Assembly: GCA_900759225.1 (NCBI GenBank)
Contig: CAAEUM010000185.1
Span: 1 to 7,554 of the forward strand
DNA: 7,554 bases
Source: Lachnospiraceae bacterium
GTDB taxonomy: Bacteria > Bacillota > Clostridia > Lachnospirales > Lachnospiraceae
Reading direction: 5' to 3'
Below, piece by piece: positions 1 to 6,009 of this stretch. Below the pieces are notes generated by a model. The model made no database searches, had not been told where the DNA came from, and was given only the letters and a program-made list of their open reading frames with translations. The translations under genes and the position numbers were made by a program. Each line of letters begins with the position of its first letter. The first letter of the stretch is position 1.

Positions 1-593
1 GGTATTTTTACCGCTTCCTTTACCTGACGGATTATGTCCCAGTCTGCCTTTCCTGAATAATACTGCTCCCTGGTGCGTCCATGAACGGCCACTGCAGCTA
101 CGCCGCAGCTCTCCGCCATCTTTGCAAACTCAACTGCATTTACCGACTGCTCGTTAAAGCCCTTTCTGAATTTCACAGTCACCGGCTTTTTTACAGCCTT
201 TACCATAGAAGATAAAATCCGCTCCGCCAGGGGCAGATCCCTCATCAGCGCAGAACCCTCACCGTTATTTACGATCTTCGGCACAGGGCATCCCATATTT
301 ACATCAATGGCCGCATAGGGCCCCTCCTCCAGCCTGGCGGCAATCTCCGCCATGATCTCCGGGTCGGAGCCGAAAAGCTGCACAGATACAGGCCCCTCCT
401 TGGGATGCACTGTAAGGAGCTCCTTTGTATTCTTATTATTGTAAAGGATTGCCTTGGCACTTACCATCTCCGTCACCAGAAGGCCGGCTCCCTGCTCCCT
501 GCACAAAAGACGGAAGGGCAGGTCTGTGACGCCTGCCATTGGCGCTAATATCACATTATGCTCCAGGGTTGTACTGCCAATCTTAAGCTTCAT
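1..593 (-). CDS. dusB: tRNA-dihydrouridine synthase, DusB-like (3' end outside window)
   Basis: This FMN enzyme uses NADPH to reduce specific uridines in the tRNA D-loop to dihydrouridine. The frame is open from an ATG at 593-591 to the window edge, giving 197 complete codons of a protein usually about 320-340 aa, so the C-terminal tRNA-binding helical domain is missing. Visible in the TIM-barrel part are the FMN-binding APMAGVTDLPFR at residues 17-28, the NMGCP motif at 99-103 with catalytic Cys102, the VTVKFRKG strand around Lys141, and HGRTR at 171-175. The match is closest to DusB in length and motif spacing. The start overlaps the upstream small-protein gene by 11 bp. A GGAGAGG ribosome binding site (597-603) lies inside that gene, so translational coupling is likely. 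Family assignment is secure; the exact target uridine is inferred from E. coli DusB. Confidence 0.93.
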   Translation of the reverse strand, partial: MKLKIGSTTLEHNVILAPMAGVTDLPFRLLCREQGAGLLVTEMVSAKAILYNNKNTKELLTVHPKEGPVSVQLFGSDPEIMAEIAARLEEGPYAAIDVNMGCPVPKIVNNGEGSALMRDLPLAERILSSMVKAVKKPVTVKFRKGFNEQSVNAVEFAKMAESCGVAAVAVHGRTREQYYSGKADWDIIRQVKEAVKI

Positions 594-948
594 TGTCCTC
601 TCCGTTTTCCAGTTTTTCTATATCCATGTCCTGACCCAAAACAAAGGTCCTGTAATACAGCTCCAGGGCTTCTAACAGCTCCCGCTTCTCCTCCTGATAC
701 TGCTTGATCTTTAAAACACTTCCAATTTCATCAAACAGATAATCCTCTTCCTGGGAGCTGACCTTAAATTCAAGATTCCCCTTTTCGTCAAACTCCAGCA
801 TAAGGATGCCGCCCACATCCTCTGTGTAAAGCACACACATAATATGGAGCTCATCCTTCACTGCCTGCGGAAGGGAATCGAACTCACTGTTAAAATAGTA
901 TTTCTGATTATACGAATTTGCCCCGCAGAGCACAACCTTATCCTCCAT
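583..948 (-). CDS. Small acidic conserved protein of unknown function (DUF6145-like)
   Basis: A 121-aa cytosolic protein with no signal peptide or membrane segment. The start is firm: GGAAGGAGG sits 5 nt upstream of the ATG. Residues 1-75 look like a compact alpha/beta domain, with a VVLCGANSY segment near the N terminus and MCVLYTEDVGGILMLEFDE in the middle (about 37-55). Residues 75-103 look like one long charged helix (KIKQYQEEKRELLEALELYY), possibly a short coiled coil. The tail is acidic. It resembles, from memory, the uncharacterised DUF6145 family of Lachnospiraceae; I cannot verify this, and I assign no function. It overlaps the dihydrouridine synthase start by 11 bp, so the two are probably cotranscribed and coupled. 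That could hint at a link to tRNA modification or may only reflect operon packing. It lies downstream of the pfkA terminator hairpin. Confidence 0.85.
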   Translation of the reverse strand: MEDKVVLCGANSYNQKYYFNSEFDSLPQAVKDELHIMCVLYTEDVGGILMLEFDEKGNLEFKVSSQEEDYLFDEIGSVLKIKQYQEEKRELLEALELYYRTFVLGQDMDIEKLENGEDNEA

Positions 949-957
949 TTTTCCTCC
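949..957 (-). promoter_or_regulatory. Ribosome binding site of the small acidic protein gene
   Basis: Read on the minus strand, GGAAGGAGGAAAAATG gives a near-perfect Shine-Dalgarno sequence 5 nt before the ATG. It fixes the start of the 121-aa frame. It begins only about 17 nt after the T-run of the preceding hairpin. Confidence 0.7.
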
Positions 958-974
958 TTCCCGTCATTCCAGCC

Positions 975-1010
975 AAAAGTCCGCTGCCTCAAAAGGGGCC
1001 GCGGACTTTT
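975..1010 (-). terminator. Probable intrinsic terminator after pfkA
   Basis: A perfect 10-bp inverted repeat (AAAAGTCCGC / GCGGACTTTT, arms 975-984 and 1001-1010) with a 16-nt loop that can form a further short GCC/GGC stem. Read on the minus strand, the descending arm ends in TTTT and is followed by GGCT, so the U-run is short and termination may be incomplete. It lies 66 bp past the pfkA stop codon and 26 bp before the next ATG. It could also act as a 5' stabilising or attenuating hairpin for the downstream gene pair. Confidence 0.6.
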
Positions 1011-1018
1011 CACCTCAC

Positions 1019-1040
1019 CTGCAGCATCAAGCCGCTGCAG
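1019..1040 (-). other. Second hairpin in the pfkA 3' region
   Basis: A perfect 7-bp inverted repeat (CTGCAGC at 1019-1025, GCTGCAG at 1034-1040) with an 8-nt loop, lying between the pfkA stop and the terminator-like hairpin. It has no T-run on the minus strand, so it is not a terminator by itself. It may protect the pfkA mRNA 3' end or pair with alternative sequences. CTGCAG is itself a palindrome, which makes chance formation easier. Confidence 0.4.
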
Positions 1041-1076
1041 CATGTTTCCATTGTTTCATCAAATTTCCTGTTTCCA

Positions 1077-2051
1077 TCAGCGCACCAGCATTTTCGCAAT
1101 GGCGTACTGTTCCTCCGGAATATCCTTTTTCATGTTAAGGGCTTCCTGGATATCATAATCCACAAACTCGCCGTTCTTATAAGCTACAAGACGGTTGCTC
1201 TGGCCGTTTGCAAGAAGCATGGCTGCCTTTGCGCCCATAATGGATGCATAAACGCGGTCCTTGCAGGAAGGCGTTCCGCCGCGCTGCATATGGCCCAGGA
1301 TCGTTGCCCTTGTTTCAATTCCCGTAGCTGCCTCAATGCGCTTTGCCATAGAACCGGAGTGACCGATTCCCTCTGCATTTATAATAATATTGTGCTTTTT
1401 GCCCCGCTTGCGGTTTTCAATAATGCGGTTGATCAGCGCCTGCTCATCCCCGTCATAGCGCTCCGGCAGAAGGATGTCCTCTGCACCGTTTGCAATACCG
1501 CACCACAGCGCAATATATCCGGCATTCCGTCCCATAACCTCAATAATGCTGCAGCGCTCATGGGAGGTAGATGTATCACGAACCTTGTCAATAGCCTCCA
1601 TCGCTGTATTGACTGCTGTGTCAAAGCCAATGGTGTAATCCGTGCAGGCAATATCCAGATCAATGGTGCCAGGCAGGCCAATGGTATTGATCCCCAGTGC
1701 AGACAGCTTTCCTGCTCCCCTGAAGGAACCGTCCCCGCCGATCACAACAATACCGTCAATGCCATGCTTACGGCAGATTTCAGCTCCCCGCTTCTGTCCC
1801 TCAGCCGTTGTGAATTCCGTACATCTTGCTGTATATAAAATAGTACCGCCGCGGTTAATGATATCGGAAACGCTGGTGGTATCCATATCCACGATCTCTT
1901 CCTCAAGAAGGCCTGCGTATCCTCTCATGATCCCCTTTACCTTCAGCCCCTTGCTGATCGCCACACGCACAACTGCGCGGATTGCCGCATTCATGCCCGG
2001 AGCGTCGCCGCCGCTGGTTAAAACTCCAATGGTATTCACTGCCTTTGCCAT
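1077..2051 (-). CDS. pfkA: ATP-dependent 6-phosphofructokinase
   Basis: Phosphorylates fructose-6-phosphate to fructose-1,6-bisphosphate, the committed step of glycolysis, normally as a cytosolic tetramer. At 324 aa it matches the usual bacterial PfkA length (about 320). Visible motifs are TSGGDAPGMN at 12-21 (ATP site), GGDGS at 105-109 (Gly108 indicates ATP rather than pyrophosphate use), catalytic TIDLD at 129-133 with Asp131 and Asp133, HER at 164-166, MGR at 173-175, and RATILGHMQRGG at 248-259 for the sugar phosphate. Effector-site counterparts such as Arg25, Arg158 and Glu191 are present, so allosteric control by ADP and phosphoenolpyruvate is plausible. The residue between the two catalytic Asps is Leu where E. 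coli and Bacillus have Asn. AGGAGG at 2060-2065 supports the start. A good promoter lies just upstream, so the gene can be expressed independently of dnaE. Confidence 0.97.
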   Translation of the reverse strand: MAKAVNTIGVLTSGGDAPGMNAAIRAVVRVAISKGLKVKGIMRGYAGLLEEEIVDMDTTSVSDIINRGGTILYTARCTEFTTAEGQKRGAEICRKHGIDGIVVIGGDGSFRGAGKLSALGINTIGLPGTIDLDIACTDYTIGFDTAVNTAMEAIDKVRDTSTSHERCSIIEVMGRNAGYIALWCGIANGAEDILLPERYDGDEQALINRIIENRKRGKKHNIIINAEGIGHSGSMAKRIEAATGIETRATILGHMQRGGTPSCKDRVYASIMGAKAAMLLANGQSNRLVAYKNGEFVDYDIQEALNMKKDIPEEQYAIAKMLVR

Positions 2052-2059
2052 AGCAATTA

Positions 2060-2065
2060 CCTCCT
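2060..2065 (-). promoter_or_regulatory. Ribosome binding site of pfkA
   Basis: A perfect AGGAGG lies 8 nt upstream of the pfkA ATG (2051-2049) and confirms that start. Confidence 0.75.
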
Positions 2066-2096
2066 CTTAATGTCAGCACAATTCATATCCCAGCTT

Positions 2097-2125
2097 ATTT
2101 TAATGCATTTCCCTCAGCTTTTCAA
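2097..2125 (-). promoter_or_regulatory. Putative sigma-A promoter for pfkA
   Basis: On the minus strand, TTGAAA (2125-2120) and TAAAAT (2102-2097) are separated by exactly 17 bp, each matching 5 of 6 consensus bases. The -35 box lies in the last codons and upstream of the stop of dnaE; the -10 box is in the 62-bp intergenic region. Transcription would begin near 2090, giving a leader of about 40 nt that contains the pfkA ribosome binding site. No terminator is visible between dnaE and pfkA, so read-through from dnaE is also expected. Confidence 0.6.
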
Positions 2126-5100
2126 GGACTTTTCCACGACCTTGATATTTTTTTCACCAAATTGATCACTCAGTGAACCGATCAGCTCCCGGGATGCCGC
2201 CACATTCCAGTTTTCCGGAAGTACCTTCTTGGCCCGCTCTTTTTTCAGATAGATAATTACCCTGTCCCCGCCCTCACTGCTTCTTAGGACTGTCAAAAGC
2301 TTCTGCTCCTGATTCCGGTAATCTTCTAAATCCTCAAACTGAACCCAAAGCTCTCTTGGAACCTGTGAAAATTTCCAGACCTTCTCACAGACCAGCTTTC
2401 CCACTGGATCCTCGCCAATGGAAACCCTGCCCCGGATAAAGAGCTTCTCATCCTCCACAAACAACTCCCGGTTTGCCTCATAATCCTTAGGGAACACGAT
2501 CACCTCCACAGAGCCCATTAAATCCTCCAGATTGATAAACGCCATCATCTGGTTTGTCCGGGTCGTTTTTACAGTCTTCCCTGCTACAAGGCCGCCTATG
2601 ATTACCTTCTGGCCGTCCTCTACCCTTGCCTTCTCGCTCTCCTCATCCACAATAAAATCGGCCGCGGTTGCTGTCACATGCTTTTTCCAGCTTTCCTCAT
2701 AATCATCCAGCGGATGGCCGCTGATATAAATTCCCAGGATCTCCTTTTCAAAAGCAAGACACTCCTCTTTTGAATACTCCCCTACATCCGGAAATGTAAC
2801 CTGATATTCTGACCACTCCTCCTCCGGCGCAATGTCAAACAGGCTCAGCTGGCCTTCTATACCGTTTTTCTTTTCCTTTGCCTTGGAATCAAGAAGGATC
2901 GGGGCGACCGCCATCTTCTGGCGCCTGGTGCCCTCCAGGCTGTCCATAGCCCCGGATTTAATAAAGCTTTCCAGCGTCCTGCGGTTCACCTCTTTATTTG
3001 TCATGCGCCCCACAAAATCCTCCATGGAGCGGAAGGGCCCCATCTTCCGGCGCTCTTCCAGAATCGCGTCTACAACGGATTTCCCGATACTCTTAATGGC
3101 TGAAAGCCCGTAACGGATCGCCCCATCCGAAACAGAAAATCCGCTCTCCCCTTCATTGATATCCGGCGGGAGAATCCGGATTCCCATCATACGCCGACAG
3201 GTCGTGATATATTCTGAAAATTTCCCCATATTGTCCATGACTGAGGACATAAGCGCTGCCATAAACTCTGTGGGATAATAGTATTTCAGGTAAGCCGTCT
3301 GATAGGAAACCACTGCGTAGGCCGCAGCATGGGACTTATTGAAGGCATACTTGGCGAAATCGATCATCTCGTCATAAATATGGTTTGCCGTCTTTTCATC
3401 AATGCCGTTGGCAATACAGCCCCGTACCCCCTCTGCCTCGTTTCCGTAAACAAAGTTCTGCCGCTCCTTCTCCATGACCGCCGTTTTCTTTTTACTCATG
3501 GCGCGGCGCACCAGATCGCTTCGCCCCATGGTATAGCCCGCCAGCTCCCGCACGATCTGCATTACCTGTTCCTGATAAACGATACAGCCGTAGGTTGGGC
3601 TTAAAATAGGCTCAAGCTGTGGGCATTCATAGGTGATGGAGCTGCGGTCATTTTTCCCCTTTAAATACCTTGGGATAAAATCCATGGGACCCGGACGGTA
3701 CAGAGAAATTCCCGCAATGATGTCCTCCAGATTCTCCGGCTTCAGCTCCTTCATAAAGCTCTTCATACCGCCGCTTTCCAGCTGGAACACGCCCTCGGTC
3801 CGGCCTGTACCGATGGATTCAAGAACCTTCTTATCATTAAAATCAATATGGTCAATATCAATGGAAATGTTATGGTCCTTCTGAGCCAGGCGCACTGCAT
3901 TCTGAATTACAGTCAGCGTCCGAAGGCCCAGAAAATCCATCTTCAAAAGTCCCAGCTCCTCAATGGTCGTCATGGTAAACTGGGTCGTGATCGTACCGTC
4001 TGCCGCCCTTGAAAGAGGCACAAACTCATCAATGGAGCGGCTGCCGATCACAACTCCCGCTGCGTGCATGGAGGTATGCCTTGGAAGGCCTTCCAGGCGC
4101 TTTGACATATCAATAAGGTACTTTACCTGCTGGTCCTCGTTATAAAGCTTCTTTAAATCCGGGTTGGCCGTCAGTGCCTTTTCAAGGGTCATACCCAGGT
4201 CATTGGGAATCATTTTCGCAATGGAATCACAGAAGGCATAGGGCATATCCAGAACACGGCCCACATCCCGCACAACACCTCTGGCAGCCAGTGTACCAAA
4301 GGTCACGATCTGTACCACCTGGTCTTTTCCATATTTTTCTACTACATAATCAATGACCTCCTGGCGGCGTTCATAACAGAAGTCCACATCAATATCCGGC
4401 ATGGACACGCGCTCCGGGTTTAAGAAGCGTTCAAACAGCAGGTTATAGCGCACCGGGTCAATGTTGGTGATCCCAAGACTGTAGGAGACAATGCTTCCGG
4501 CTGCAGAGCCACGCCCCGGCCCCACCATAATGTCCTTTGACCTGGCATAATTGATAAAATCCCACACAATGAGGAAATAATCCACATATCCCATGGTGCG
4601 GATCACATCCAGCTCATATTCAAGGCGCTTTAAAAGGGTCCCGTCGTCCTCCGGATAGCGGCGCTTAAAGCCGTCACTGCACAGGTGGTTTAAATAGCTC
4701 CAGGAATCATATCCCTCCGGCACCTGATACTTTGGCAGCTTTGTAACGCCAAATTCAATTTCTACATTGCACCGCTCTGCAATGCGGTGGGTATTGTCAA
4801 GGGCTTCCTGCGCATAGGGGAACAGGGCGCGCATCTCCTCCTCGGATTTACAGTAATACTGCCCTCCCTCATAGCGCATCCTGTCCTCATCTGCCACCTT
4901 TTTGCCTGTCTGGATGCACAGCAGGATGTCGTGGGGCTTTTCATCCTCCGCAAAGGTATAATGGATATCATTGGTTGCCACAAGGCCAATTCCCGTTTCC
5001 TGGGAAAGGCGCAGAAGGCCCTGGTTTACCATTTTCTGTTCCGGGATCCCATGGTCCTGAAGCTCCAGAAAGAAATGATCCTTACCAAATATGGCCTCAT

Positions 5101-5584
5101 AACGGCGTGCAGCACGCATTGCCTCCTCATACATGCCCCTTGAAAGGTATCTTGGCACCTCTCCTGCCAGACAGGCACTTAAGGCGATGATCCCCTCGTG
5201 GTAGGTCTCCAGCAGCTCATGATCGACTCTGGGCTTGTAATAGAAGCCGTCCACAAAGCCCTTAGACACGATCTTCATCAGGTTTTCATAGCCCTTGTTT
5301 GTCTCTGCCAGCAGCACAAGATGATAATACCGGTTTTCACCATTTACATTTTCCCTGTCAAAGCGGGAGCCCGGAGCAACATAGACCTCACAGCCCAGGA
5401 TCGGTTTGATTCCAACCTCCCTGGCCGCCTTATAAAAATCGATGACTCCATACATTACGCCATGGTCCGTAATTGCCAGGCTGTCCATTCCCAGCTCCTT
5501 CGCCCTTGCAGTCAGCTCCCTGATCTTTGAGGAACCGTCCAGAAGGCTGTATTCTGTATGGACATGCAAATGTGTAAATGCCAT
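2114..5584 (-). CDS. dnaE: DNA polymerase III alpha subunit (DnaE)
   Basis: Replicative C-family DNA polymerase, 1156 aa, close to the usual length. Domains in order: PHP domain (about 1-275) with a full-looking metal set (HVH at 7-9, Asp16, DH at 40-41, Glu66, Cys138, DIH at 206-208); palm with GPGRGSAAGS at 355-364 and PDIDVDF at 396-402, where Asp399 and Asp401 match E. coli Asp401 and Asp403; third catalytic Asp550 in KMDFLG; fingers with YRPGPMDFIPRY at 629-640 and NKSHAAAYA at 749-757; a helix-hairpin-helix around 826-845; a beta-clamp-binding QLSLF at 912-916; and an OB fold at about 992-1072. In most Firmicutes DnaE works beside PolC, extending primers before hand-off; PolC is not in this window. 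The start is supported by AAAGGGG 6 nt upstream. It sits just downstream of a terminator hairpin and 62 bp upstream of pfkA. Confidence 0.98.
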   Translation of the reverse strand: MAFTHLHVHTEYSLLDGSSKIRELTARAKELGMDSLAITDHGVMYGVIDFYKAAREVGIKPILGCEVYVAPGSRFDRENVNGENRYYHLVLLAETNKGYENLMKIVSKGFVDGFYYKPRVDHELLETYHEGIIALSACLAGEVPRYLSRGMYEEAMRAARRYEAIFGKDHFFLELQDHGIPEQKMVNQGLLRLSQETGIGLVATNDIHYTFAEDEKPHDILLCIQTGKKVADEDRMRYEGGQYYCKSEEEMRALFPYAQEALDNTHRIAERCNVEIEFGVTKLPKYQVPEGYDSWSYLNHLCSDGFKRRYPEDDGTLLKRLEYELDVIRTMGYVDYFLIVWDFINYARSKDIMVGPGRGSAAGSIVSYSLGITNIDPVRYNLLFERFLNPERVSMPDIDVDFCYERRQEVIDYVVEKYGKDQVVQIVTFGTLAARGVVRDVGRVLDMPYAFCDSIAKMIPNDLGMTLEKALTANPDLKKLYNEDQQVKYLIDMSKRLEGLPRHTSMHAAGVVIGSRSIDEFVPLSRAADGTITTQFTMTTIEELGLLKMDFLGLRTLTVIQNAVRLAQKDHNISIDIDHIDFNDKKVLESIGTGRTEGVFQLESGGMKSFMKELKPENLEDIIAGISLYRPGPMDFIPRYLKGKNDRSSITYECPQLEPILSPTYGCIVYQEQVMQIVRELAGYTMGRSDLVRRAMSKKKTAVMEKERQNFVYGNEAEGVRGCIANGIDEKTANHIYDEMIDFAKYAFNKSHAAAYAVVSYQTAYLKYYYPTEFMAALMSSVMDNMGKFSEYITTCRRMMGIRILPPDINEGESGFSVSDGAIRYGLSAIKSIGKSVVDAILEERRKMGPFRSMEDFVGRMTNKEVNRRTLESFIKSGAMDSLEGTRRQKMAVAPILLDSKAKEKKNGIEGQLSLFDIAPEEEWSEYQVTFPDVGEYSKEECLAFEKEILGIYISGHPLDDYEESWKKHVTATAADFIVDEESEKARVEDGQKVIIGGLVAGKTVKTTRTNQMMAFINLEDLMGSVEVIVFPKDYEANRELFVEDEKLFIRGRVSIGEDPVGKLVCEKVWKFSQVPRELWVQFEDLEDYRNQEQKLLTVLRSSEGGDRVIIYLKKERAKKVLPENWNVAASRELIGSLSDQFGEKNIKVVEKSLKS

Positions 5585-5590
5585 AAATGA

Positions 5591-5604
5591 CCCCTTTCTC
5601 CTTT
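5591..5604 (-). promoter_or_regulatory. Double ribosome binding site of dnaE
   Basis: The minus strand carries AAAGGAGAAAGGGG before the ATG. The proximal AAAGGGG is 6 nt from the start codon and is the likely functional Shine-Dalgarno; the better-matched AAAGGAG is 13 nt away. The element begins 4 nt after the T-run of the upstream terminator. Confidence 0.55.
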
Positions 5605-5608
5605 GCGT

Positions 5609-5641
5609 AAAAAAGAATCAGGCAGTTAACGCCTGATTCTT
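5609..5641 (-). terminator. Intrinsic terminator after the HPr-like gene
   Basis: A perfect 11-bp inverted repeat (arms 5613-5623 and 5631-5641; AAGAATCAGGC / GCCTGATTCTT) encloses a 7-nt loop containing GTTAAC. On the minus strand it runs straight into six Ts (5614-5609). It lies 30 bp past the HPr-like stop codon. It ends 24 bp before the dnaE start codon, so it may serve both as the end of the murB-whiA-HPr unit and as a control point for dnaE. Confidence 0.85.
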
Positions 5642-5671
5642 CTGTCTATGGGATGCACAATAACGCTGTTT

Positions 5672-5926
5672 TTATCTGCCCTTTAAGTACTTCTCAATCT
5701 CTTCCACAGCCTTCTCCTCGTCGGCTCCGTCAGCCTCCACTGTAATAGGCTCGCCTGCAACAAGGCCCAGGGTCATCATGCCCATAATGCTCTTTGCATT
5801 AACGCGCTTTGATTCTGCTTCCAGGTAGATTCTGCTGTCATACTGGCTTGCCACCTGCACCAGCATTGCTGCAGGCCTTGCTTCCAGACCGGATGACAAC
5901 TCGACTTTAATCGTTCTTTTTAACAT
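5672..5926 (-). CDS. HPr-like phosphocarrier homologue lacking His15 (Crh-like)
   Basis: An 84-aa HPr-fold protein. The active-site segment reads GLEARPAA at 13-20: position 15, where HPr carries the histidine phosphorylated by enzyme I, is Glu (codon GAA). The regulatory Ser46 is intact in NAKSIMGMM (43-51). Loss of His15 with retained Ser46 is the signature of Bacillus Crh, which has Gln15, cannot transfer phosphate to sugar transporters, and when phosphorylated on Ser46 by HPr kinase acts as a CcpA corepressor. A similar regulatory role is inferred here. The position directly after whiA matches the B. subtilis whiA-crh order. AGGAGG at 5933-5938 fixes the start, and a terminator follows. 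Whether it binds CcpA, or another target such as YvcK or a glycolytic enzyme, cannot be told. Other HPr paralogues with His15 would be expected elsewhere in the genome. Confidence 0.92.
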   Translation of the reverse strand: MLKRTIKVELSSGLEARPAAMLVQVASQYDSRIYLEAESKRVNAKSIMGMMTLGLVAGEPITVEADGADEEKAVEEIEKYLKGR

Positions 5927-5932
5927 AATCTT

Positions 5933-5938
5933 CCTCCT
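5933..5938 (-). promoter_or_regulatory. Ribosome binding site of the HPr-like gene
   Basis: A perfect AGGAGG lies 6 nt upstream of the ATG. The 83-bp gap between whiA and this gene holds no clear promoter or terminator, so cotranscription with whiA is likely. Confidence 0.7.
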
Positions 5939-6009
5939 CTTTTCCGGACATGGCCTGATCCCTCTTCCTTTCCAGAGGCCGCCATTCCAATCCCTATCCT
6001 ATTTACAGA

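Noticed and set aside
858..1043. A 61-aa minus-strand frame starting in the pfkA downstream hairpins
   Set aside because: It lacks a proper ribosome binding site, runs through both hairpins and overlaps the well-supported 121-aa gene in another frame.
1044..1076. Three near-repeats of GATGGAAACA just after the pfkA stop
   Set aside because: The copies are short, imperfect and irregularly spaced in an A-rich stretch; chance is the simplest explanation.
918..1838. A 306-aa open frame on the plus strand
   Set aside because: It lies antisense to pfkA and the small-protein gene, has no ribosome binding site or recognisable domain, and is explained by the codon pattern of pfkA.
5952..5980. A possible hairpin (GGCCT / AGGCC, or CCTCT / AGAGG) between whiA and the HPr-like gene
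   Set aside because: The stems are only 5 bp, mutually exclusive and lack a T-run, so neither a terminator nor a regulatory element is supported.
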